Assembly (NCBI GenBank): GCA_036443455.1
Contig: JAZFYI010000088.1
Span: 1 to 13,000, forward strand
Direction of reading: 5' to 3'
Source of the DNA: MnTg04 sp036443455
GTDB taxonomy: Bacteria > Pseudomonadota > Gammaproteobacteria > Steroidobacterales > MnTg04
DNA length: 13,000 nt
In this document: positions 6,881-13,000 of the stretch, piece by piece
How positions within the stretch are numbered: the stretch's first letter is position 1
Layout of the letters: every line of letters begins with the position of its first letter
Made by a program: the position numbers and the translations under genes
Notes under the pieces: model-generated
Told to the model about the DNA's origin: nothing
The model's input: only the letters and a program-made list of their open reading frames with translations
The model's database searches: none

Positions 6881-7750
6881 TCAGGTATAAAGCGAACCGG
6901 TATTGAGTACGGGCTGCGCGTTTTCCTCACCGCAAAGTACGATCAGCAGGTTGCTGACCATTGCTGCTTTGCGTTCCTCGTCCAGATCGACAATCTTTTC
7001 CTCGCTGAGCTGTTCGAGCGCCATCCTCACCATGCTGACCGCGCCGCGCACGATCTGGGTGCGTGCAGCGATAATGGCGGATGCCTGCTGCCTGCGTAAC
7101 ATGGCATTGGCGATCTCCGGCGCATAGGCCAGGTGGCTGATTCTCGCCTCGATCACGTTGACGCCGGCTTTTTCCAGGCGAGCCTGGATTTCATCGCGCA
7201 AGGCATCGGCGATGATCGCCGGATGGCTGCGCAAAGCCGTTCCTTCCCCTTCGTGGGGTTCGTAAGGATAGGTCGTCGACAGGTTTCTCAACGCGGATTC
7301 GGTCTGAATATGAACGAATTCCTTGTAGTCATCGACTTCAAAAATCGCCTCGGCCGTATCGAACACTTTCCAGACGACGACGGCTGCGATCTCGATGGGG
7401 CTACCGCGTGAATCGTTGACCTTGAGCTTGCTGCTTTCAAAATTCCGCACCCGCGTCGAAACGGCGGTCGCAATGAAAAAAGGGTTAGCCCAGCGCAGGC
7501 CGGGAGCGTGGACAGTGCCGACATATTTGCCGAATAATTGCAAAACCTTGGCTTCGTTCGGGTGGACCATGAAAAATCCAAACCACAGAACGAAGGTTAC
7601 CAGGGAGGCTAGAAAAAAAATCGCGCCCTGGCCGCCCGCACCACTTCTCATTGCATTGACAAACAGGTAACCGAACAGCAATTGCGCCGCCAGCAGCAGC
7701 CCGATCATCGGGTATCCGGAAGGGACTTTCTTGACAATTTCCGTGATCAT
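6881..7750 (-). CDS. SPFH/Band-7 domain membrane protein
   Basis: A 289-residue stomatin/prohibitin-like protein. Two hydrophobic segments lie near residues 14-34 and 42-62, then the Band-7 domain starts at VHPNEAKVLQLFGKYVGTV (62-80), followed by the usual PGLRWANPFF and VRNFESSKLKVNDSRGSPIEIAAVVVWKVFD. The later part, EARISHLAYAPEIANAMLRRQQASAIIAART (about 200-230), is the conserved end of the domain and its coiled coil. SPFH proteins oligomerise into membrane rings or cages and organise proteases or membrane microdomains; the partner here is not evident, and no NfeD gene is adjacent. ATG 7750 has AAGAGG about 7 bases upstream. The gene is first in an operon with the ribbon-helix-helix protein and is probably repressed by it. 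Confidence 0.93.
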   Translation of the reverse strand: MITEIVKKVPSGYPMIGLLLAAQLLFGYLFVNAMRSGAGGQGAIFFLASLVTFVLWFGFFMVHPNEAKVLQLFGKYVGTVHAPGLRWANPFFIATAVSTRVRNFESSKLKVNDSRGSPIEIAAVVVWKVFDTAEAIFEVDDYKEFVHIQTESALRNLSTTYPYEPHEGEGTALRSHPAIIADALRDEIQARLEKAGVNVIEARISHLAYAPEIANAMLRRQQASAIIAARTQIVRGAVSMVRMALEQLSEEKIVDLDEERKAAMVSNLLIVLCGEENAQPVLNTGSLYT

Positions 7751-7764
7751 AGTCTTACCTCTTA

Positions 7765-7790
7765 GATATCAAAGTGATATCATTATGATA
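7765..7790. promoter_or_regulatory. GATATC-type operators at the SPFH promoter
   Basis: Two overlapping inverted repeats. GATATCA (7765-7771), spacer AAG, TGATATC (7775-7781) is perfect, and TATCATTATGATA (7778-7790) is a perfect 13-base palindrome around T7784. The second covers the -10 element and the first lies just downstream of it. Repeated TGATA half-sites suit a ribbon-helix-helix dimer pair, so the 6669 gene product is the likely ligand (inference). Confidence 0.65.
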
Positions 7791-7810
7791 GTATCCTGTT
7801 CGAAAGTCAA
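7782..7810 (-). promoter_or_regulatory. Sigma70-type promoter of the SPFH-RHH operon
   Basis: On the minus strand TTGACT (7805-7810) is followed by a 17-base spacer and CATAAT (7782-7787), each matching the consensus at five of six positions. The -10 element is embedded in the TATCATTATGATA palindrome. Confidence 0.75.
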
Positions 7811-7862
7811 GGCGGGCGCATTCCTGGCCCGCAAGTGATTGTTTTTATTGAGAGAAATGAAA

Positions 7863-7885
7863 CCGGGGCTCTTGAACCGCCCCGG
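7863..7885. repeat. GC-rich inverted repeat in the SPFH/Bax intergenic region
   Basis: CCGGGGC and GCCCCGG form a 7 bp stem with a 9-base loop. On the minus strand it is followed by TTTCATTTCTC, so it could act as a second, weaker terminator for the Bax inhibitor gene. The remainder of 7811-7994 contains only this, the terminator at 7937-7959 and no convincing gene. Confidence 0.4.
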
Positions 7886-7936
7886 CGAATACTACGTTCT
7901 AATCTTTAATTTGGCAGGAGCAGCAGGAAACAAAAA

Positions 7937-7959
7937 GGCCGGATCCACTGGATCCGGCC
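7937..7959 (-). terminator. Intrinsic terminator of the Bax inhibitor-1 gene
   Basis: GGCCGGATCC and GGATCCGGCC form a perfect 10 bp stem around a 3-base loop. On the minus strand the stem is followed by TTTTTG, the expected U-tract, about 35 bases after the stop codon of the gene ending at 7995. Confidence 0.88.
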
Positions 7960-7994
7960 GTTCTATTGTCGAATTGATACGTCTTCAGGAGTCT

Positions 7995-8678
7995 TTAATC
8001 GTCTCCCATGAAAAGCATAAGAACGTACCAGAACAGCAGGGCGATCGATGCGAACAACTGCAAGGACGCAGCCACATGCTGCCCCGGCCCGTATTCGTGC
8101 AGGATTTTCGAAGTGTCGAAAAGCACGGCGCCACCGGCATAGAGCACCATGGCAGCGCTGAACCAAAGACCCAGCGATGAGCCGAACAGAACCGAAAATA
8201 CGATCATGCCCATTGCCAGCATCCCGCCCCACATCATGAATGGCCGCAGGAAAGAAAAGTTTTTTCGGGTGACGAAAACCACCGCCGTCAATGCAGTAAA
8301 TGCCAGCAGGGTTACCACCGCGGCGTTTTCGATCGTGCCCGTCGCGTAGCTCTCGGCGATATAGAGTAATGGCACAAATATGATTGCTTCGGCCGCGACG
8401 AAGGCCGCCAGCGCCAGGTATTGCGTACTCGCCGATTTGGCCGAATGCGCAGCGCGGCTGGCCAGCCAGGCCACCAGTATGAAGCCACCCAGAACCATCA
8501 GCCAGCTAACGCCCAGGAGCGCGCGCGCTATCGTCTCGGCATACCCTGTGGTGAACAAATAGTATTCGATAAACACAAAACCGGAGATCGCGCCAAACAA
8601 ATGCGCGTAGGTCTTGAGAATGAAATCGGCTTGCTGTTCGGCCGCCATAGCGGGAGCGTATTGAATTGTGCGGTTCAT
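7995..8678 (-). CDS. Bax inhibitor-1 (BI-1/YccA-like) family membrane protein
   Basis: A 227-residue protein with seven predicted membrane helices, typical of the bacterial BI-1 (TMBIM) family, whose studied members are pH-sensitive calcium leak channels or modulators of FtsH. Helix six contains the family motif as AVLFDTSKILHEY, with Asp188 in the position of the first channel aspartate. The last helix reads VAASLQLFASIALLFWYVLML; where calcium-conducting members have a second aspartate (SLYLD-like), this protein has Phe. The cytoplasmic N-terminus is about 20 residues. ATG 8678 has GAGGTC about 6 bases upstream. A TATACT at 8716-8721 on the minus strand could be its -10 element, but no good -35 accompanies it. 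It ends at a strong terminator. Confidence 0.93.
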   Translation of the reverse strand: MNRTIQYAPAMAAEQQADFILKTYAHLFGAISGFVFIEYYLFTTGYAETIARALLGVSWLMVLGGFILVAWLASRAAHSAKSASTQYLALAAFVAAEAIIFVPLLYIAESYATGTIENAAVVTLLAFTALTAVVFVTRKNFSFLRPFMMWGGMLAMGMIVFSVLFGSSLGLWFSAAMVLYAGGAVLFDTSKILHEYGPGQHVAASLQLFASIALLFWYVLMLFMGDD

Positions 8679-8750
8679 GAATGACCTCGGGTTAACGTGT
8701 ATTTGGATTGAGTCGAGTATAACAACTAAGTGGTGCCTGCTGAAAACAGT

Positions 8751-9515
8751 CTATTCGGCGCTCGCGGGCGGGTTATTCCCGCTTTTCGCACTAAATTTGC
8801 CATGCGCCAGGAAATGAATGGTTTCCTCGATAACACTGGAGTTACTCATCATGAATGGATGGGTGACCGGCAGGGTGACAAATCCGGTCATGCCTTCGAC
8901 CTTGGTGTTCTCCACGGAGACTTTGCCATCGTCTTGCCCGGGAATGAGCGATGAAAGGATCAGGTTGATACTCTGGGAGCCCGCGATTATGCCCAGTTCG
9001 AAGTCGACGGGCCCCAACTGCGCGGGCAACGCCGTTTCCTCGGTGCCGAGCTGTTCTCCGGCAGGCCCATTGAGTAATTCGAATCCCGGTAGATTCTTTA
9101 ATTTGTCGACGGCCTCGCTGCCGGCATTCGGTGGCCCGAGCATGACGACGCGGCCTAACTGATCCAGATCGTTGGTTTGAAAATATTGGCGTACCAGGAT
9201 GCCGCCCAATGAATGGGTAACGAAATGAATCGCATCAGCGGACTGTTCCTGACATCGATCGATCCCGTTCGCAACAGCAGTTTTCGCAAGCGCTTCGATT
9301 GACTGTTCGCGAGACGGGTAATCGATATTCGCGACGAAAAATTTTTCATTCTCCAGCGCTGTCTGGAGCTGCTGCATTGAGGTGGAGGTCCTGTTCAATC
9401 CGTGAAGCAGAACGACGCAGTCGCCTGCCGAAACCACACTGGATAGGAAGAAAAAGAGCGCCGGTGCAACTGCATTCTTCATCGAGAGGGGCGAAATTCG
9501 ATGGAACATGCTCAT
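8751..9515 (-). CDS. Exported lipase-like alpha/beta hydrolase
   Basis: A 254-residue serine hydrolase with an N-terminal signal peptide (hydrophobic stretch ~15-29 after a basic start, predicted cleavage near SAG at 29-31). The fold begins VVLLHGLNRTS (34-44), giving the oxyanion-hole HGL. The nucleophile is Ser102 in THSLGG (100-105), the acid is probably Asp196 in QDDGKVSV, and the base is His219 in PVTHPFMM. HSLGG, GPPNAGSEA and DGKVSVENT place it with triacylglycerol lipase/PGAP1-like esterases. Lipid or ester substrates are likely but unproven. Cys33 and Cys88 could form a disulphide. The start could also be ATG 9509 or ATG 9482. It follows the lipoprotein array by 71 bases; a TATTAT (9554-9559, minus) may give it its own promoter. 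Confidence 0.88.
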   Translation of the reverse strand: MSMFHRISPLSMKNAVAPALFFFLSSVVSAGDCVVLLHGLNRTSTSMQQLQTALENEKFFVANIDYPSREQSIEALAKTAVANGIDRCQEQSADAIHFVTHSLGGILVRQYFQTNDLDQLGRVVMLGPPNAGSEAVDKLKNLPGFELLNGPAGEQLGTEETALPAQLGPVDFELGIIAGSQSINLILSSLIPGQDDGKVSVENTKVEGMTGFVTLPVTHPFMMSNSSVIEETIHFLAHGKFSAKSGNNPPASAE

Positions 9516-9586
9516 GATTTTCCACTCGCTTGGCTCTTTGTCTCAAGGCCAAAATAATAGACGCAAAATTACCGTGTAAGTTCGCG

Positions 9587-10138
9587 TTAGTATATGTCTT
9601 TGGACGAGGTCACGGATTTTGGATAGGCTTCAGGCCGGGAAACTGAATCGCAATAATGCCCGGTTTTGCCCCCGGGTTTTTTGTTGTGCCTGATAATCGT
9701 GTAGGTCAGGTTTGGGAGGGTATCTGCGGCACGTGCCGGTGAGACCCAGGCAAACCTCGGCTCGATCAGTTTGTTTAACCTGCTGGCCGGTTTGTTCGAC
9801 ACGTAAAAGCCTGACTGCTGGTACAGCGTATTTTCCACGTAGTATGTCTTGCCGGCCTCGATTTTCAATTCAAGGCAGGAGAAGTTGTGGACTCCGGGTT
9901 CGAGATGAGTGAAAAAAAATGAACCCTCTTTGACAGCACCCAAAAAACCGCCGTCTACATATACGTAGTAATTTTTCGCGCGATTGTAGTAACTGCCGGC
10001 TTTAAAGAAATACACCAGCGCCGTATCGTCTCCGGCTTTTGGAATCTCGCGCAGCACCGGGTATTCGATGATCATGTTTGTACACGCGGACAGAGCGGCA
10101 ATCAGCGGCGCAGCACATAAAATAGTCAGTAATCGCAT
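9587..10138 (-). CDS. DUF2846-like lipoprotein, third of a tandem array, with extended tail
   Basis: A 183-residue lipoprotein: signal peptide with lipobox LSAC (Cys19), then a compact beta domain with ALVYFFKAGSYYNRAKNYYVYVDGGFLGAV, SFFFTHLEPGVHNFSC and IEAGKTYYVE. These blocks match the DUF2846-like pattern (carbonyl-loaded strands, PG-H turn, aGk-YY). Function is unknown. It is the last of three paralogues and begins 6 bases after the previous stop codon. Its ATG has AAGGAG about 10 bases upstream. Unlike its siblings, which end at YTIIRKE or YTKIRKE, it continues past IIR for 33 residues (151-183), with no similarity to the other two; that part overlaps a hairpin on the opposite strand. 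Expected location is the periplasmic face of a membrane; +2 is Thr. Confidence 0.82.
   Translation of the reverse strand: MRLLTILCAAPLIAALSACTNMIIEYPVLREIPKAGDDTALVYFFKAGSYYNRAKNYYVYVDGGFLGAVKEGSFFFTHLEPGVHNFSCLELKIEAGKTYYVENTLYQQSGFYVSNKPASRLNKLIEPRFAWVSPARAADTLPNLTYTIIRHNKKPGGKTGHYCDSVSRPEAYPKSVTSSKDIY
9659..9682 (+). terminator. Terminator-like hairpin on the plus strand inside the lipoprotein tail
   Basis: CCCGG (9659-9663) pairs with CCGGG (9672-9676) across an 8-base loop, followed by six T residues. It would act only on plus-strand transcripts, yet no plus-strand gene ends here. The stem is short, so it may be chance. Confidence 0.3.
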
Positions 10139-10144
10139 TGGTCC

Positions 10145-10603
10145 TCACTCCTTCCTTATCTTCGTGTAGGTCAGGTCCCCAACTATCGGCTGGGCGTAGT
10201 CTGCCGATCGCAGAACGAATTTCGGCGGGCAAAGAATCAGCGGCTCCCAGCCGTTGCGTCTATAGCCATTATAATTCTCCAGGTAGTATATCTGGCCTGC
10301 CTCGATTTCAATTTCCAGGCAAGAAAAGTTGTGTGTTCCGGGCTTTACATGAGCAAAAAAGAATGAACCTTCGGCCACCGCGCCTAAAAACTCGCCGTCA
10401 TCGTCTACGTACTCGTAGTTTTTCCTTTTGTGATGGTGGTAACTGCTGTGATCGTGGTAATTGGGTCTATAAAAATACACCAGCGCCGCATCGTCTCTGG
10501 CTTGTGGCAGATCAGCCAATGCCGGGTATTCAACGATCCTGTTCACACACGCGGAAAGGGCGGCAAAAAGCACTGCAGCACACAGGGGAGTCAGTAGTTG
10601 CAT
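10145..10603 (-). CDS. DUF2846-like lipoprotein, second of a tandem array, with His-rich loop
   Basis: A 152-residue lipoprotein with the same plan as its neighbours: signal peptide, lipobox LSAC (Cys19), YPALADLPQARDDAALVYFY, then GEFLGAVAEGSFFFAHVKPGTHNFSC and IEAGQIYYLEN, ending YTKIRKE. A loop unique to this copy holds HDHSSYHHH (residues 50-58), a possible metal-binding patch, followed by an acidic VDDDGE. The frame starts at ATG 10612, overlapping the previous stop as ATGA, but the ATG at 10603 is better spaced from AAGGA (about 9 bases) and matches the start of all three paralogues, so it is used here. The function is unknown. Confidence 0.82.
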   Translation of the reverse strand: MQLLTPLCAAVLFAALSACVNRIVEYPALADLPQARDDAALVYFYRPNYHDHSSYHHHKRKNYEYVDDDGEFLGAVAEGSFFFAHVKPGTHNFSCLEIEIEAGQIYYLENYNGYRRNGWEPLILCPPKFVLRSADYAQPIVGDLTYTKIRKE

Positions 10604-10608
10604 TGGCG

Positions 10609-11076
10609 TCATTCCTTTCTGATGATCGTATAGCTTAGATTCGCAATTATCATTTGCGCGTATTCAGGTGGCGTCGGTGAAAACAATCGGGGGCAATTGC
10701 CCAACGCGAACTCTCGATCGGAGGCAAAATCCAGGTTTTTATCCATATCGTATTGGTAGCCTTCCCCAACAACCAGATAGTATGTCAGGCCGGCATTGAG
10801 GCCTAATTTCAGGCAGGGGAAATTGTGTATTCCCGGTGCCAGATGAACAAAAAAGAATGAACCGTCTTTCACGGCGCCTAAAAATTCGTCGCCATCATAA
10901 ACGTAATACTTGCGGGCTTGATTGTAGCGTTGACTGCGTTTGAAAAAAAACACCAGTGCCGCGTCATCTCTGGCCTGCGGCATTTCACTCAGCACAGGAT
11001 TTTCGATAGTCAGATGTGTGCACGCACAAAGGGCGGCGAAAAACGGCGCAGCACAACAAAGAGTCAATAATCGCAT
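10609..11076 (-). CDS. DUF2846-like lipoprotein, first of a tandem array
   Basis: A 155-residue lipoprotein, promoter-proximal in the array. The signal peptide is Cys-rich (Cys7, Cys8) with lipobox LCAC (Cys19). The core repeats the family blocks: NPVLSEMPQARDDAALVFFFKRSQRYNQARKYYVY, GDEFLGAVKDGSFFFVHLAPGIHNFPC and NAGLTYY, ending YTIIRKE. It is closer to the third copy in the YNQARKYYVY block and shares the PQARDDAALV block with the second. ATG 11076 is preferred to ATG 11085 by spacing from AAGGA and by comparison with the paralogues. Duplication followed by divergence is the simplest origin. No enzyme motif is visible; a role in envelope structure or stress is a guess. Confidence 0.82.
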   Translation of the reverse strand: MRLLTLCCAAPFFAALCACTHLTIENPVLSEMPQARDDAALVFFFKRSQRYNQARKYYVYDGDEFLGAVKDGSFFFVHLAPGIHNFPCLKLGLNAGLTYYLVVGEGYQYDMDKNLDFASDREFALGNCPRLFSPTPPEYAQMIIANLSYTIIRKE

Positions 11077-11138
11077 CGGTATCATTCCTTCATTTCAACG
11101 AGCCGGCAGCGATGTTGGCTGGTAGCGCGATAATGGGA

Positions 11139-11144
11139 ATTATA
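11139..11144 (-). promoter_or_regulatory. Probable -10 element for the lipoprotein array
   Basis: A perfect TATAAT on the minus strand 62 bases before the first lipoprotein start. No good -35 hexamer is found at 16-18 bases, so it may need an activator. Confidence 0.45.
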
Positions 11145-11153
11145 CCCAAATAT

Positions 11154-11181
11154 AGGACAAGAAGCGCATTTGCGCTATAAA
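11154..11181 (+). promoter_or_regulatory. Probable promoter of the M24 peptidase gene
   Basis: AGGACA (11154-11159, four of six -35 matches), 16-base spacer, TATAAA (11176-11181). The spacer holds a perfect inverted repeat GCGCA, TT, TGCGC (11164-11175). It is back-to-back with the array's TATAAT, so the divergent units could be regulated together. Confidence 0.5.
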
Positions 11182-11264
11182 AAGCCTCAGATCCAATTTG
11201 TCCGGCGCTTTCGATACACTTAGGCTCCGCACCGCCGCAGACCATAACGCCGGGAGAGAATCGT

Positions 11265-12560
11265 ATGCCGATCAGTAAACGCGAATTCTTGAAAATCAGC
11301 GGCCTGACCGCGGGTATCGCCGGGCTGTCGGCCGCGGGGCTCACTGCGTGCAGCAGTTCACCAGACCCCGATGGTAACGATGGCGATGGTACAGGGCTGG
11401 AATCCTTAACCGGCGATGTCCAGCCGATCGGTGTCGATGAAAGATTATCGCGGATCGCCAAAGCGCAGATGCTGATGGTCGATGCGGGGATCGACGCAAT
11501 CGTGCTGGAACCGGGCTCCGCCATGCTTTATTTCAGTGGCGTTAGCTGGCGGCGCAGCGAGCGTCTGACCGCGGTGATCATCCCCAGGCGAGGGGAGATC
11601 GCCGTCATCGCTCCCTATTTTGAAGAGCCGAGTGTGCGCGAGTCGATGACTTTTAGCGATGATATACGGACCTGGCACGAACACGAGAGCCCGTTCGATC
11701 TCGTCGCCGGCATACTCAAGGATCGTGGGCTCAATCAAGGGGTGATCGGGCTCGAGGATACCGTGCGCTATTTTGTGGCCAAGGGGATTAAAAAGTCGGT
11801 CCGATCGTTCGCAATAACATCGGCGTTACCGGTCACGCTGGGTTGTCGCATGTACAAGTCAGAGAGTGAAATCGCGCTGATGAAAAAGGCCAGCGAAGTG
11901 ACCTTGACGGCATTTCGACATGTGTATTCGAGACTGGAAGCGGGGATGACGCCGGCCGATGTCAACGCGATGATGTTTGACGCACAGACGGCGTTGGGCG
12001 GGGTTGACGTCTGGAACATGGCCTTGTTTGGCGAGGCCAGCGCTTATCCGCATGGCACGAACCAGCCACAGGAAATTAAAGAAGGACAGATCGTGCTGAT
12101 GGATTGTGGTTGTACGGTCGAAGGGTACAGATCGGACATCTCGCGCACTTTTGTTTTTGGCAGTCCAACGAAACGACAAAGAGAGGTCTGGCAAACCGTT
12201 CGCAAAGGACAGCAAATTGCGTTCGAAACGGCGACTTTGGGTACCCCCGCCGGCGCGGTCGACGATGCCGTCCGGGCGCATTATGAATCGCTCGGTTACG
12301 GCCCGGGTTACCAGACGCCCGGTCTGAGTCATCGTACGGGTCACGGAATCGGCATGGATGGGCACGAAAGCGTCAACTTCGTACATGGCGAAACCACGCC
12401 GTTGATGTCCGGTATGTGTTTTTCCAACGAGCCGGGCATTTATATCTATGGCGAATTCGGCGTGCGCCTGGAAGACTGTCTGTACATGACTCTCCGGGGA
12501 CCGGCATGGTTTACCGTACCCCCGGACAGCCTCGACGATCCGATCGGCAGGATGGGGTAA
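11265..12560 (+). CDS. Exported M24B metallopeptidase (prolidase/Xaa-Pro aminopeptidase-like) lipoprotein
   Basis: A 431-residue dinuclear metallopeptidase of the creatinase/prolidase group. The pita-bread catalytic domain (about 200-425) keeps all five metal ligands: Asp280 in VLMDCG, Asp291 in YRSDISRTF, His360 in GHGIGMDGHE, Glu389 in FSNEPGIY and Glu403 in VRLEDC. His263 in YPHGTN is the expected substrate-side histidine. Residues 55-195 are the creatinase-like N-terminal domain. The N-terminus is unusual for a prolidase: SKREFLKISG resembles a Tat signal with KR replacing RR, followed by a hydrophobic stretch, lipobox LTAC (Cys29) and an acidic Ser/Asp/Gly linker (30-44). It should cleave proline-containing peptides outside the cytoplasm; the exact specificity is unknown. 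ATG 11265 has GGGAGAG about 7 bases upstream. Confidence 0.93.
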   Translation: MPISKREFLKISGLTAGIAGLSAAGLTACSSSPDPDGNDGDGTGLESLTGDVQPIGVDERLSRIAKAQMLMVDAGIDAIVLEPGSAMLYFSGVSWRRSERLTAVIIPRRGEIAVIAPYFEEPSVRESMTFSDDIRTWHEHESPFDLVAGILKDRGLNQGVIGLEDTVRYFVAKGIKKSVRSFAITSALPVTLGCRMYKSESEIALMKKASEVTLTAFRHVYSRLEAGMTPADVNAMMFDAQTALGGVDVWNMALFGEASAYPHGTNQPQEIKEGQIVLMDCGCTVEGYRSDISRTFVFGSPTKRQREVWQTVRKGQQIAFETATLGTPAGAVDDAVRAHYESLGYGPGYQTPGLSHRTGHGIGMDGHESVNFVHGETTPLMSGMCFSNEPGIYIYGEFGVRLEDCLYMTLRGPAWFTVPPDSLDDPIGRMG

Positions 12561-12623
12561 AAGGACAATCGGCGGTCACCGGCCGGAGTCGTGTTGTACT
12601 TGGCGAATACGCCACCGGCATTG

Positions 12624-13000
12624 TCAAGCCGCGCCTTTTACCTGCTCCGTCGTTTCCTCATTGCCCGCCAGCAACAGGGGTTCACCGGTTTCCAGCAGCG
12701 ATTTGAGGCTGCAGATGATGGCGCTCCAGCCCTGGCTTACCGTCTCGTAGGTCTTGCTGCCAGCCTCAAAGTCGTCGTGGACGATGCGCAGGCGGCACAC
12801 ACCGGGCATCGCTTCGATTTCGAAAGTCACGCGCGAATGGGATTCAGCAGCCATGTCTTCTTCATACAACGCTCGCCAGGTGTATGACAGGAGCTTCGGT
12901 TTGTCTGCCACCAGAATTTTTCCCTCGATGGCGGTGCCTCCGTCATTGGCGCGGTTGAAAACCACCGGTGAGCCCACTTCCCAGTCGGAGCTGATTTCCG
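12624..13000 (-). CDS. AHSA1/SRPBCC-domain protein, 5' end outside the window
   Basis: The C-terminal 125 residues of a START/AHSA1-like protein, entering from the right edge. Visible family blocks are SDWEVGSPVVF, KILVADKPKLLSYTW, SRVTFEIEA, CRLRIVHDDFEAGSKTYETVSQGWSAIICSLKSLLETGEPL. The last block is the long C-terminal helix that closes the hydrophobic cavity. Such proteins bind small hydrophobic ligands or assist stress responses; no ligand can be assigned. A GTG at 12977 is in frame but lies inside the SDWEVGSPV motif, so it is not the start. The gene converges with the M24 peptidase, with 63 bases between them and no convincing terminator. Confidence 0.85.
   Translation of the reverse strand, partial: EISSDWEVGSPVVFNRANDGGTAIEGKILVADKPKLLSYTWRALYEEDMAAESHSRVTFEIEAMPGVCRLRIVHDDFEAGSKTYETVSQGWSAIICSLKSLLETGEPLLLAGNEETTEQVKGAA

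Noticed and set aside
7839..8180. A plus-strand frame of 113 codons between the SPFH and Bax inhibitor genes.
   Set aside because: It runs through the strong terminator and antisense into the Bax inhibitor gene, with no recognisable domain or ribosome binding site.
9587..11076. The three similar lipoprotein genes as a repeat array or mobile element.
   Set aside because: The copies are diverged coding sequences with intact frames; there are no terminal repeats, transposase or target duplications.

Overview
The window reads as ordinary chromosomal DNA from a proteobacterium, most likely a gammaproteobacterium. The evidence is the set of genes (SlyX, ArfB, an OsmC-family protein, an EamA-type transporter, a GFA-family protein, a Bax inhibitor-1 homologue and a secreted COG4798-type methyltransferase domain), a moderately high G+C content, Shine-Dalgarno starts and several lipoboxes. 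A marine or environmental lineage is a guess from gene content only. I see no tRNA, rRNA, CRISPR array, insertion sequence or phage gene.

Layout. 1-321 (+) is the 3' end of an OsmC-family gene. 507-1844 (+) encodes a seven-helix membrane protein with a C-terminal TPR-like tail. 1878-5917 (-) is a co-directional run, in transcription order: an exported lipoprotein fusing an amidohydrolase to a methyltransferase, slyX, a GFA-family zinc protein, an EamA/DMT transporter and arfB. 6086-6657 (+), divergent from that run, is a two-gene operon (four-helix membrane protein and a small XRE regulator, overlapping by GTGA) behind a promoter holding two matching inverted repeats. 6669-7750 (-) is an SPFH/Band-7 membrane protein followed by a 57-residue ribbon-helix-helix protein; its promoter overlaps GATATC-type inverted repeats. 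7995-8678 (-) is a Bax inhibitor-1 family protein with a strong downstream terminator. 8751-9515 (-) is an exported lipase-like alpha/beta hydrolase. 9587-11076 (-) is a tandem array of three paralogous DUF2846-like lipoproteins. 11265-12560 (+), divergent from the array, is an M24 prolidase-like metallopeptidase with an export and lipoprotein signal. 12624-13000 (-) is the 3' part of an AHSA1/SRPBCC-domain gene.

The strongest theme is the cell envelope: five lipoproteins, one exported hydrolase and four integral membrane proteins, with two small DNA-binding proteins that each appear to control a membrane-protein operon. The most unusual gene is the 672-residue lipoprotein that joins a complete amidohydrolase, with all metal ligands visible, to a complete SAM-dependent methyltransferase-like domain. 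Two small self-contained regulatory modules (XRE with membrane protein, RHH with SPFH) have operators readable directly from the DNA. The EamA gene appears to lack a conventional start codon and may begin at ATT. I see no clear defence system or biosynthetic cluster.
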